A stretch of 64,000 nt of DNA from NCBI GenBank assembly GCA_040880405.1, contig JBBDIM010000118.1, forward strand, positions 1 through 64,000, read 5' to 3'. This DNA is from JBBDIM01 sp040880405 (GTDB lineage: Bacteria > Planctomycetota > Planctomycetia > Pirellulales > Pirellulaceae). Within the stretch, counting starts at the first letter, position 1; every line of letters starts with the position of its first letter. This document shows, one piece after another, positions 50,234-59,616 of this stretch. The position numbers and the translations under genes are program-made. Under the pieces are notes generated by a model, which had not been told where the DNA came from, did not search any database, and saw only the letters and a program-made list of their open reading frames with translations.

Positions 50234-50848
50234 TCATTTGCTGGCGGGTTTGTCCGGACCTCTCCAAAGGACCTCTTCATCACGCAGACGATGACTGGCC
50301 CAGCGTGTGTAGGCAAAAAGGTAATCGCTCAATCGGTTGGCGAAGATCAAGATCCAGGGTGAGAGTCCAATTTCAGCCTTGCGACGTACCAGGATTCTTT
50401 CCCATCGTCGGCACACCGCCCTAGCGACATGGGCATGGGCGTTCAGCAGTGAGTCGCCCGGCAAGGTAAAACCATGGATCGCCTCCAGTGATTCACGGTA
50501 ACGGTCGATCTTTTTCTCCAGGAATCGAACCCGTGGGTCCTCTGCCGCAGCGGGGGCGTTCTCATCAAGTTCTGGTGGACCGGGAGAGGCCAACTCGGCA
50601 CCTGCCTCGTACAGCAAATTCTGGATCTTTCGTAGCACCTCATCCGTCTCGCAAACCAATTCCGGATCGGTGGTGTGATACGTTGCCTTGGCAGTGGCGC
50701 GAACGACCCCCAAATGGCTGATTAGTTCATCCATCTCACCATAGCTTTCCACCTGGATACCGGCCTTGGACACCTCAACGCCGCCGACCAACTGTGTTTG
50801 CCCTTGGTCGCCAAACTTGGTGTAAATCCGATGGATATGAATCGCCAT
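50234..50848 (-). CDS. PduO-type cob(I)alamin adenosyltransferase
   Basis: 204 residues from the ATG at 50848; the frame is open upstream to 51031 but the family motif starts here. RIYTKFGDQGQTQLVGG is the PduO signature that binds ATP, and SYGEMDELISHLGVVRA, RFLEKKID and HVARAVCRRWER follow as in the family. It transfers adenosine from ATP to Co(I) corrinoid to make adenosylcobalamin. It is convergent with the hybrid kinase (5 bp between stops) and divergent from cardiolipin synthase. Confidence 0.93.
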   Translation of the reverse strand: MAIHIHRIYTKFGDQGQTQLVGGVEVSKAGIQVESYGEMDELISHLGVVRATAKATYHTTDPELVCETDEVLRKIQNLLYEAGAELASPGPPELDENAPAAAEDPRVRFLEKKIDRYRESLEAIHGFTLPGDSLLNAHAHVARAVCRRWERILVRRKAEIGLSPWILIFANRLSDYLFAYTRWASHRLRDEEVLWRGPDKPASK

Positions 50849-50967
50849 ATACGATGTTCCGGTATTTGAATTTTTTGTGTAAGCGCCACGATTTTTCGGC
50901 ATGTCTCTTTGGTTGTACGGGACTTTCGCACTGTCCGAAAGGGTGAAATAATCATTCATCACCTCAC

Positions 50968-52425
50968 ATGCCCCCGGGAAAGTTTGCTTACGGTATGGAT
51001 CTCTCATCGCTGACGATCGTCGGAACGACACTTTCGTTTATTCATTTGCTCGGAATCTTGACTTCCGTACACGCCGTGATGAACGGCCGAACTCCCCAAG
51101 GTGCCATTGCCTGGGCACTTACCTTGGTGTTCATTCCGTACTTCTCGCTGCCCATTTACTGGGTCTTTGGACGAAGCAAATTTCAGGGGTATATCAATTC
51201 TCGCCGGGTCGGGAACGAGCGAGTCCGCGAGCACACGAAGCAGTTGCGCCCGGTCGACCCTCGATTTTTATCCGATTTAAATCAGAACCTGCGGTACAAA
51301 GTGTTGGAGGAATTGGCCGACTATCCCTTCACCACCGGCAACGGCGTGGAGTTGTTGATCGACGGCGACGCCACGTATGACGCGATCGAAGAGGCCATTC
51401 GCTCGGCCCGAGAGTACATCCTGTTCCAGTTCTACATCATCCGTGACGATGAAAGCGGACGGCGATTTCGAGAGCTTTTGATCGAAAAAGCACAGGAAGG
51501 CGTGCGGGTTTACTTTCTCTACGACGAGATCGGAAGTTACCAACTGCCTCACAAGTATTTAGAGCCGATGCGCCACGCGGGCGTTTCCGTCTCCTCCTTT
51601 CACACCACCAAGGGACGGGGAAACCGGTTCCAATTGAATTTCCGCAATCACCGCAAAATTGTCGTCGCGGATGGCCGGGTGGCCTTGGTAGGTGGGTTGA
51701 ATATTGGCAACGAATACCAAGGTAAAAGCGAACGATTCGGGCCATGGCGCGATACGCACATCCGCCTCTCCGGCCCGGCGGTTCAATCGGCGCAGTGGTC
51801 TTTCGTCGAAGATTGGTATTGGGCCAATCACATGACTCCCGATCTCCAGTGGCAAGAAGAAGAGGTCGAAAATGGGACACAGCAGGTCTTGATCTTGCAC
51901 TCCGGGCCGGTCGACGATCTGGAGACGTGTGGGCTGTTCTTCGCACATTTATGTAATGTCGCGTGCAAACGCGTCTGGATCGCCAGTCCGTACTTCGTGC
52001 CTGACCGTCAACTGATCGCCGCCTTGCAACTGGCGGCCTTGCGCGGCTGCGACGTGCGGATCATGCTCCCAGAGCGTCCCGATCACCTAATGGTGTACCT
52101 CTCCAGTTTCGCTTACATGCATGAAACGGCGACTGAGAACATACGCTTCTACCGGTACCAACCCGGTTTCCTGCACCAAAAAGTCATTCTTATCGACGAC
52201 GAGCTCGCGGCGATTGGTACCGCCAACCTCGATAATCGCTCGGTTCGGCTCAATTTCGAGATCATGGCGAGCATTGTCGATCCCGAATTTGCCAAGCAAG
52301 TGGAAACGATGCTCGAGCGAGACTTCGACCAGTGTGTTGAAGTGGATCCCCATGAATTACCCACGCGATCGTTCATGTTCCGCTTGATTGTCAGCCTCTC
52401 GCGACTGCTAGCACCAATTCAGTAG
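50968..52425 (+). CDS. cls: Cardiolipin synthase (PLD superfamily)
   Basis: 485 residues (ATG 50968; ATG 50995 possible). Two N-terminal membrane helices (SSLTIVGTTLSFIHLLGILTSV and GAIAWALTLVFIPYFSLPIYWVFG) are followed by two phospholipase D domains. The HKD motifs are HRKIVVADG and HQKVILIDD, each followed by the expected Gly/Asn (GGLNIGNEY; GTANLDNRS). It joins two phosphatidylglycerols, or PG and PE, to make cardiolipin at the inner membrane. It has the bacterial Cls length. Confidence 0.93.
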   Translation: MPPGKFAYGMDLSSLTIVGTTLSFIHLLGILTSVHAVMNGRTPQGAIAWALTLVFIPYFSLPIYWVFGRSKFQGYINSRRVGNERVREHTKQLRPVDPRFLSDLNQNLRYKVLEELADYPFTTGNGVELLIDGDATYDAIEEAIRSAREYILFQFYIIRDDESGRRFRELLIEKAQEGVRVYFLYDEIGSYQLPHKYLEPMRHAGVSVSSFHTTKGRGNRFQLNFRNHRKIVVADGRVALVGGLNIGNEYQGKSERFGPWRDTHIRLSGPAVQSAQWSFVEDWYWANHMTPDLQWQEEEVENGTQQVLILHSGPVDDLETCGLFFAHLCNVACKRVWIASPYFVPDRQLIAALQLAALRGCDVRIMLPERPDHLMVYLSSFAYMHETATENIRFYRYQPGFLHQKVILIDDELAAIGTANLDNRSVRLNFEIMASIVDPEFAKQVETMLERDFDQCVEVDPHELPTRSFMFRLIVSLSRLLAPIQ

Positions 52426-52592
52426 GCCAGCGGCAGTAAAATCGACAAAATCGAACCAGAACGTTCAATCCTCAAATTCGGAACGACCGAATATAGAGAG
52501 GTGGTGCGCCGGGTCAACAAACCGGACAGCTAACTTCGTTGCCCTCTGAAACGGGGTCCGATCCACCCAGGTCCGATTGCCGCTGAATCGAG

Positions 52593-54410
52593 ATGATCAT
52601 GAGCTTCCGCAGGAAAGTCGTTGTCGCCGCCGCCCTAGCGCTATTCATCTGGGGCTTCGGTCACGGCGCATCGAGCGCTGAGCCGCGGGACAAGCCGCTG
52701 CCCCCCTTCGCCAAATTCGCCAAGGGACTCTTTTCCGGAAACCAAGATCCTGACAGCACTGCCCCCCCTCGCGAAATCCACGACCAGACCGCGGCCACGC
52801 CTTCCCGCGGAACGAATCCCACCGGTTCTCCGCAACTGATGTCCCAGGAGGGTAGCCCCGCGTCAACCGCCATCACGGACCGCGTTCCGGTGGCTTCCCC
52901 CTCAATACCTCCCTCTCGGCCAGAAGATTCGACGCTCCGCGCGACCGTTGAAAAACTAAAGGCGCTCCGCCGCGATGACTCGACTTCAGAGACCGAACAG
53001 GAGCAACAGAGCGGCGTTAACCAGACCGCTGACACCGCTTCGGAGTCTGCGTCTCAACGGACCGCGGAAAGTTCTTCCCAACCGGAAATGGAGGTTCCGC
53101 TTTCGGAATTGCCAGGTGCCGATCTTAAGCTTTACTCAACGCCACCCTATCCGACCAAGATAACCCACCGAGGCCTCACCGATCACGCTTCCACGCGAAC
53201 CGAATCGCTGCACAACGCGTTGCATCGGTTAAGACAGGAACGCCAAGAAGCCGAAAACCCAACAACGAACCTCGCAAAAAACCAACTTCGAGATCAGCCA
53301 ATTCCGACTCCCGTCGCGGAAGAGGTAACATCCTCACACGGCGAGGTGCCCATCGCCAACGCGATCGCCGGCGATTTGGAATCGCGTCGCCCAGCACCGG
53401 TGATTCGAATGTCGGACCTTGCATCGCGCCCTTCAAGGCAAGAGAACCCGCTTCGCGAACGTGGTCCGGAATATCGCTCGCTACGGGTTTCCGATTGGCG
53501 GGAATCCCCTACCAGCGGCACCACCATGGCAACCGCTACCTCTCCGTCGACGGTTGAAAATCGGCTTGTTGAAGCCGCCGAAGTGGGCGAAGAAGCGGTC
53601 GTTGTCAAATCGGCAATGCCAAAGAATCCGTCGCGAAACTCCCCACTAGCCAACGAACCGTACCTCGCCGAAAAGACCTCTTCGCCGGTCGACGCGGTCC
53701 CTCCCACTTCCAACCCCGTCACTGAAAACAGGGTTGACAATCCGTATGTTGTCGACAGTGGAATCGACTCGCCGCGTCTTGCCATCGAGCAAACGGGGGG
53801 CGTTCCACCCAACTCCGTTACTTACTTCGCCAATCCGTCTCCCCCAGCCATTCCGACCGAGACCAGCGTCGCTCCGGATTCCGAAGTTGGATACACAAAA
53901 ATACTCACTCAACCGGAAGCACCGGCGGCCAACTTTGCGTTTAGCACGCGACTTTCCGAGGATCAAGAGAGCACGGGCACCATGGTTTCCAACACCTGGA
54001 TTACGCCGGTGACCTCAATGACGGACGAAGATCCCTCGCCGCAACCCGCTTCACCGGACGAATCCAATCCAACCACCGTCGCGCAAGTTGTACCTGCGGA
54101 GAATTCGGAACTCGACTCGCCGACGGCGGAATCGAAAGCATCGGAACCAAAGCCAACATCGTACCGGACGATGACGATTCCGTCCCATTCAAGAAGTCTC
54201 ATTCGCCCTGGTCGAGTCGTGGAAGCCTCGGGCCATCCGGACGATGCCGAGACGGTTAACACCGGTAAATCGAACCACGACGTGGCGAACCAAGAGGCCG
54301 AGATCGATCCCTCCACGAGCACTACCAGCCAAGATCAAGCGCCCCGTAAAGCGACTTCCCGGCAGGGTCCCGTGATCAAGCCAAGCCCTCGACCAATTGA
54401 ACTTCCTTGA
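52593..54410 (+). CDS. Secreted low-complexity Pro/Ser/Thr/Glu-rich protein
   Basis: 605 residues. After a signal peptide (RKVVVAAALALFIWGFGHGASSA) the whole protein is rich in Pro, Ser, Thr, Glu and Asn with no recognisable domain and almost no hydrophobic core, so it is probably disordered and exported. A short KAEKLKALRR-like helix near residue 125 is the only structured-looking part. Codon use appears like its neighbours and the frame is open throughout, so I take it as real. It is convergent with the kinase-tubulin gene, 44 bp between stops. Function unknown; cell-envelope matrix or a substrate of the adjacent kinase are guesses only. Confidence 0.7.
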   Translation: MIMSFRRKVVVAAALALFIWGFGHGASSAEPRDKPLPPFAKFAKGLFSGNQDPDSTAPPREIHDQTAATPSRGTNPTGSPQLMSQEGSPASTAITDRVPVASPSIPPSRPEDSTLRATVEKLKALRRDDSTSETEQEQQSGVNQTADTASESASQRTAESSSQPEMEVPLSELPGADLKLYSTPPYPTKITHRGLTDHASTRTESLHNALHRLRQERQEAENPTTNLAKNQLRDQPIPTPVAEEVTSSHGEVPIANAIAGDLESRRPAPVIRMSDLASRPSRQENPLRERGPEYRSLRVSDWRESPTSGTTMATATSPSTVENRLVEAAEVGEEAVVVKSAMPKNPSRNSPLANEPYLAEKTSSPVDAVPPTSNPVTENRVDNPYVVDSGIDSPRLAIEQTGGVPPNSVTYFANPSPPAIPTETSVAPDSEVGYTKILTQPEAPAANFAFSTRLSEDQESTGTMVSNTWITPVTSMTDEDPSPQPASPDESNPTTVAQVVPAENSELDSPTAESKASEPKPTSYRTMTIPSHSRSLIRPGRVVEASGHPDDAETVNTGKSNHDVANQEAEIDPSTSTTSQDQAPRKATSRQGPVIKPSPRPIELP

Positions 54411-54454
54411 AAATCTGGGGCGATTTGGCGCCACTTGGCTCCTGTAGAGCTTCG

Positions 54455-57400
54455 CTACAACTCATCCCACGACAAGTCTGCCCGGGTCAGTAGGCGATCG
54501 GCGATGGGGAGGTAGTCGGGACGATTGTCGGCTAACATGCGAGCCGCGTCTTGCAGTGGTATCGCTTGGATTAATTGCGAACAGACTACCTTGGGAAGTG
54601 TCGTGGGAAACTGGGCATAGGCGTTCCCCTCGGAATCGGATTGCACGTCGCCGACGTTTTCCAAATTGGAAGCGGGCGTAAATTTCAACCGGGACGAGCG
54701 CCCGCCAAGATATCCCAAGGGGGGAAACGAACGCTGCAACGCTTCGGAATCGACATTCGTCGTCGACTCGCCACCACGAGCGATCGTATCGCCACCTCGC
54801 AGTTCTTCCCGGACGAGGTCTTTGGCGAGCTCCATCAAAATGCCCGACAATCGATGGATCGCATCTCGATCATCACGCAGCAGTTGGGCTAGTCCACCAT
54901 GCCGCTCCAGGATTCGTTGATCGATTCTCTGCTCGAGTCTCGCGATTTGTTCGAACAGGCGAGGGTCATCGGCGTCAAACGCGAGCGTCTCGGCATCCCC
55001 TTGCAGCCCCTGGATCATCAATTTGAACGTGGTTTCCGAATGTTTGATCCAGAGGTTGTTCTCCATCAGCGAACCCCTCAGAATTTGGAATAGTTGGCAG
55101 GTCGCCAAGATGACCACGCCATGGGTTCGCAGTTGCGCGTATTTGAGACACAGTTCGCGGATTTGAGCGCACGTCAGTTCCGAATCAACCGGTGCAGATC
55201 CGCCCGCCTTCGCGTTTCGCGGCGACGGCGTCAGCAAATTGCCACGGAGCCGAGTAAGTTCCTGGTCGATCCGCTCTCCCATCGCGCGCGACTTTTCCTC
55301 CAGACGCGTAAGTTCGAGATCGAGTTGAGGCACAATCGCCTTGATGCCTCGCAGTCGAAACCGTGAGTCGTTCAAGTTGAGCCGCACCGCTGCCAGCAAT
55401 TTCGCCTCGTAGGCCTTCGCCAATCCGCGTACCATCGGCACGATTTCATTATGCAGCGAAATAGCGTTCAAGCGACTGGCATCCAGATCCGCCTTTGAAT
55501 TGCCGATCACTTGGTCTAAATGGTCGACCAAACGATGTGCAAGCTCCAGGTTCGAATATTCGCTGACGGTGCTTTGATGCTTATCGCAAAAGTCACAAAT
55601 CGAGGCGCGAAAGTACTCTTCTGGGGTACTTTGGATTTCATCTCGGACGATTTGGTTCATCTGTTCGAGGATTTCTTCCAAACGAAGCGGCAACTCGGCA
55701 ATGATTCGCGTGGCGGTCGATTCCAGCAGCCGTTGGTATTGATTGCCTACCTGTCCCGCTTCATGCTCCGCTTCGCGCAGATGCGCCATCCGGCGCGACT
55801 CATTTTGAGGATTGCCGGACTGCCCCAGCCATTTACCCACGACTCCGCGCGCATATCGGGCCGCCAACGTATCCAACCGCAGCGAATTGGCCAGAGCCTG
55901 GGAGTGAACGCCGAGGGTCGCAATCGTCCCGAACTGCGTATCGAGGTCGCGTGTGAGTTGTCGCTGGACCAATGCCTGACGCCCCTCGTAGATGTTCAGG
56001 TACAGCCAATCGGCCAAACTCCCCAACTGGGTCGTCGACTCTTCGCTCCCCTCGGCCGCATCGCAGTCGACCACACATATTCCGGGATCGACTTGGCTAC
56101 CCCAGGCAATCCGTTTGAGGCCGGTCACCGGGTCGCCAATGTAGCCGCCCGCCGCTTGAAAGTGATGTAGTTCACGCAAACAGGCGAGTGTATTGCAACG
56201 CGCGAGGTCTTGGGCTTCGACGCCGCGCGGCGTGGCATGCAACAGCAGCAGTTGAACCCGACCTGGATCGATGTCATGTTCCATCAACAAATGTTGAGTC
56301 GTAGCCAGCAGGTCCCAAACCATTCCGCTGCCTGTCCCGCCACTACTGGACACGACCAAAGTGACACGAGGCCGCAAGTCGTTGAATTCAATCCCATCCG
56401 CCTCTAGCCGCTCCTCTAGCCGCTCCGGCGACTGCACCGCGGCCGAGATCGCTTGTCTGAGGCTTTCCTGAATCCGGTCGAAATGATCGATCAGCGCCAA
56501 ACGTCCCAGAGGCCGCATGCCCTCAGTCCGGAGGGAGTGGGGAATATTATAGAGCCACCGCCGACTCAACGATCTGGCTAGCCGCGAAGTCAAATGTCGA
56601 TACGCCTGCGGACGCCGTAGCGGTGCTTCAACAATCGTCAGTGGCAACCGCTCGAAGTTCACCAGATGCTGGGTTCGTTTGAAGAGATCGGAGATATCCG
56701 TGTCGACTAACAGGCTTTCACACCAATGAGAACGACTTGCGGTTCCTTGCAGTTCCTCGCGCCGCAACACCATCTCCGTCACGACTTGCCCGCCCAAACC
56801 GCCAACTCCCACGACCACGTGCGGGCTGACGCTGGGGGCACTAAGCTCCGACGCGCAAGGAACCTCTGAAATCAATTGCCCCTGAGGTAATTCGTCCCAT
56901 ACTTTTAAGGAATGCAACGGCGGCCCCGTATCACGGGCCTCCATCTTCAAAGTCGCGGCCTTCTCCGATTCCTTATGCTGCGGCGACTTCGCCTGAGGGC
57001 TTTCCGTGTCGTTGCAAAAGATGGTGCGAGTATCGGTATCGCCACCGCGTGGGGATGGTTCGCCCGTGGATGGTCCCCCAGAGGTATTTGGCTCCGCGGT
57101 GGAAGCCAACGCCTCGATCATGGCGCGGCAATTCGGATACCGCTGTTTGGGGTTTTTAGATAGGGCTTTGCTCAAGACCCGACGATCATGTTCGGACAAC
57201 GAACCCAAGCGGGGCGAACTATTGAGGTGCTGTGCGGTTAGCTGAGCGAGGTTTTTCCCGGGGAAGGGGAGGGTACCTGTCAACATTTCCTGGAAGACGA
57301 TCGCCAGGCTGTACTGATCGCTTTGGAGCGAGGGGTCGTCATGAAAGACCTCCGGCGAGGCGTAGATCGGCGTGAGCCCCGCCATCATGGAGGCGGTCGC

Positions 57401-57898
57401 GTCCTGGATACTTTTGACCAATCCAAAGTCGGCCACTTTCGCGTGGCTGCCGACGATCAGCAAGTTTTCCGGTTTGACATCCAGATGCTGCAGCGAATGC
57501 TCGCTACACATGAAATCGAGCGCCTCGGCCGTATCCATCAGATAACGGATTAGCTCGGGCCGGGGTATTCCGGTTGCGCCCTGTTCGCGGTACTCGTCGA
57601 AACGATCCTTCAGACTACAGTCGGCTAATTCCGTGACGACGACGAGTTGGCTGTCGACCACATCAATCCGTTCGAGCGAGAGCAAGAACGGGTGCCGCGC
57701 GAACTTAATGCGATTCAAGGCCTTCAGCTCACGAGAGGCCCTCGTCTCGTCATGAAAACCGAAGATGATTTTCACCGCTTTGGCCAGACCACCGGGAGCC
57801 TCTGCCTTCCAGACCTCCCCGTAGCCACCCGCACCGATGCGTTCTACCAAACGGTAGCCATCGACCTCGCGTACCGAACTGGAAACCTCAGTGGACAC
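54455..57898 (-). CDS. Ser/Thr protein kinase fused to a tubulin/FtsZ-like domain
   Basis: About 1147 residues from the GTG at 57898 (GAGGA nine bases upstream); the frame is open to 58045. Residues 15-265 are a complete Hanks-type kinase: glycine loop IGAGGYGEVW (21-30), Lys K43, catalytic HLDVKPEN (D140), DFG 157-159 and SPE near 181. A Ser/Pro-rich linker runs to about 355. Then HVVVGVGGLGGQVV (360-373) and the SSGGTGSGM loop (518-526) give the two nucleotide-binding signatures of the tubulin/FtsZ superfamily, matching the tubulin-like (Tubulin_2 type) group. The remaining 600 residues are mostly helical. No transmembrane segment is seen. It probably couples phosphorylation to a GTPase-type scaffold (inference). 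Confidence 0.85.
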   Translation of the reverse strand: MSTEVSSSVREVDGYRLVERIGAGGYGEVWKAEAPGGLAKAVKIIFGFHDETRASRELKALNRIKFARHPFLLSLERIDVVDSQLVVVTELADCSLKDRFDEYREQGATGIPRPELIRYLMDTAEALDFMCSEHSLQHLDVKPENLLIVGSHAKVADFGLVKSIQDATASMMAGLTPIYASPEVFHDDPSLQSDQYSLAIVFQEMLTGTLPFPGKNLAQLTAQHLNSSPRLGSLSEHDRRVLSKALSKNPKQRYPNCRAMIEALASTAEPNTSGGPSTGEPSPRGGDTDTRTIFCNDTESPQAKSPQHKESEKAATLKMEARDTGPPLHSLKVWDELPQGQLISEVPCASELSAPSVSPHVVVGVGGLGGQVVTEMVLRREELQGTASRSHWCESLLVDTDISDLFKRTQHLVNFERLPLTIVEAPLRRPQAYRHLTSRLARSLSRRWLYNIPHSLRTEGMRPLGRLALIDHFDRIQESLRQAISAAVQSPERLEERLEADGIEFNDLRPRVTLVVSSSGGTGSGMVWDLLATTQHLLMEHDIDPGRVQLLLLHATPRGVEAQDLARCNTLACLRELHHFQAAGGYIGDPVTGLKRIAWGSQVDPGICVVDCDAAEGSEESTTQLGSLADWLYLNIYEGRQALVQRQLTRDLDTQFGTIATLGVHSQALANSLRLDTLAARYARGVVGKWLGQSGNPQNESRRMAHLREAEHEAGQVGNQYQRLLESTATRIIAELPLRLEEILEQMNQIVRDEIQSTPEEYFRASICDFCDKHQSTVSEYSNLELAHRLVDHLDQVIGNSKADLDASRLNAISLHNEIVPMVRGLAKAYEAKLLAAVRLNLNDSRFRLRGIKAIVPQLDLELTRLEEKSRAMGERIDQELTRLRGNLLTPSPRNAKAGGSAPVDSELTCAQIRELCLKYAQLRTHGVVILATCQLFQILRGSLMENNLWIKHSETTFKLMIQGLQGDAETLAFDADDPRLFEQIARLEQRIDQRILERHGGLAQLLRDDRDAIHRLSGILMELAKDLVREELRGGDTIARGGESTTNVDSEALQRSFPPLGYLGGRSSRLKFTPASNLENVGDVQSDSEGNAYAQFPTTLPKVVCSQLIQAIPLQDAARMLADNRPDYLPIADRLLTRADLSWDEL

Positions 57899-58155
57899 GA
57901 CTAACGTCCTCGTTGTACTCGACCAGCGACCAACGGCTGGTCGCGACGAACTGATAATGCGAATATGGCAACGCGCTCGGCGTTTTCGTTCAAACAACAT
58001 CCGCCCGCCAAGGGCGCATGTGAATATCACGTTCCCGCACCGCACATTAGGAGTGAGTCAGGAACGTGTCGATCGTTCCGCCGCGAATCGAATTCGGCGG
58101 CGGAGACGGTAATAAAAAAGGTCAGCGGCAGGGGATGTTCGTCCCCTCGGCACGA

Positions 58156-59262
58156 TCAAAGATCCTTAATAATTGCCTGAAATCCTAGTGACTGGCAAAG
58201 CTCCACTTCCTGCTCGTTGGCAACGCCACAGGCGATGGAAAGCCGATCTGTCTGGGCCAGCTCCACCAGAAATTCTTCCAGATTTTGAGCCACCGCCGGA
58301 CTCCGTGAGGCGGCCCCCAGCGACTTGGATGAAATTCCGACAAATCGAGCCCGATCCAAAAGACCGGACACCGGCAGCGGACGAAATTGATCTATGCCGA
58401 TGACGGCAAACTGCACGCCAACGCTCAGCAGGTCGTAAAGGCGGGCGCGACGAGCACTATCATGCTCCGCGTCCTCTAAGCGAATTCCAACCACTAGTTC
58501 CACGCTCGGTCCGAATTTGGCGCGCATCCAGCCGAAGCTGTCAATCAACTCCGGGTCCTCACAATCTCGTCCCGTGAGATGAAACAAGATGGATTTCGTG
58601 GTCATTGCGCCCGTCAGACTGCCGCGAACGACACTCGCATGTTGGATCCGACGCAGTGTGTTGCTCAGTCGTGGATGCTTTGCCAGGACTTCTCGCTGCG
58701 CCTTGGTCAGTTCGCCGAGGCACTCGCCGACCGGAGAAATCCAGGTCGCAATCGCGCTGCCGGAGTGGGCATCCAGGATCGGTACGGTGGGTAGTCGTAA
58801 TGAGTCGACCATCGCGAGCTGGCTTAATTGCCGCAGCGCCCCTACCAAGGCGGCCGTATCGATGCGAGCCCCCCCTTTCCCAGACGAGGAAACCTCATCC
58901 ATGGCCAACGTCACGGTTTGCCGCATTTCGTGGGGATCGGGCCGATGGAAATCGAAGTCGAAATCGGCAATCTTGATCGTGTCGCCATCCAGTAGCGGCT
59001 GCTCTTTGATCTTCTCGCCGTTGACGAATGTTCCGTTGGTACTGCCCAAGTCACGAATCAGAAACCCTGATCCATGTTTCACAATCTCGGCATGCTCTCG
59101 GGAGACGCGACCCGATTCAACGGGGAGACTGCACGTGTCGTTCCGCCCGATAATGAAGGGGAAATCGACCAGGGGGACCTTTCGGTTCGATCCGGATCCA
59201 TCCCCGAGTACCTCGACGTACAATTCCGCGTCGTCCTGTTCGACTAGCATTTGCGTTTGCAT
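58156..59262 (-). CDS. FHA-domain protein with degenerate EAL domain
   Basis: 368 residues from the ATG at 59262. The N-terminus is an FHA domain: FIIGRND (R40), SREH (54-57), and STNGTFVNG (74-82), all residues needed for phosphothreonine binding. The C-terminal ~230 residues follow the order of an EAL domain, but the catalytic motifs are gone: there is no EAL and no DDFG (FAVIGIDQF is in that place), and the last motif reads CGVANEQEVELCQSLGF. It is therefore probably a phosphopeptide-binding scaffold, not a c-di-GMP phosphodiesterase. It lies 258 bp upstream of the kinase-tubulin gene on the same strand and may bind the kinase's products. Confidence 0.85.
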   Translation of the reverse strand: MQTQMLVEQDDAELYVEVLGDGSGSNRKVPLVDFPFIIGRNDTCSLPVESGRVSREHAEIVKHGSGFLIRDLGSTNGTFVNGEKIKEQPLLDGDTIKIADFDFDFHRPDPHEMRQTVTLAMDEVSSSGKGGARIDTAALVGALRQLSQLAMVDSLRLPTVPILDAHSGSAIATWISPVGECLGELTKAQREVLAKHPRLSNTLRRIQHASVVRGSLTGAMTTKSILFHLTGRDCEDPELIDSFGWMRAKFGPSVELVVGIRLEDAEHDSARRARLYDLLSVGVQFAVIGIDQFRPLPVSGLLDRARFVGISSKSLGAASRSPAVAQNLEEFLVELAQTDRLSIACGVANEQEVELCQSLGFQAIIKDL

Positions 59263-59616
59263 TCCCAACCATCCCTAAATCGAGTCGCTCCTGGACTGGT
59301 GGAACAGGCCGGACAAGCCGGTCCCAGTCGCCAATGAACTCGAAGCCGCGTAGATGAGTGCCGAACCGCCGCAATCCAAGGTCGCGACGGAACCATTTTT
59401 GATGAGTGTCCACGGAAAACTTAGCTTACTTTCTTCCGTGAGGGGGAGATTTCGACATTCGCGCAAATGGATTGCGTATTTCGTGCAGATTCGATTTGAG
59501 CGACCAATTTCCTTACTCACGAATTTATGGGCTAGACTTTCCGGGCCGAGTGTCGTGCCCACGGCCCTCCGGAACTACGCCCTATTTTTAGCCCACATTT
59601 CGTGCAGGTAGGCAAT
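59263..59616. promoter_or_regulatory. Divergent promoter region
   Basis: 354 bp separate the FHA-EAL gene (minus) and the GGDEF-CBS gene (plus), so both promoters should lie here. I could not pick out good -35/-10 pairs by eye. Confidence 0.4.
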
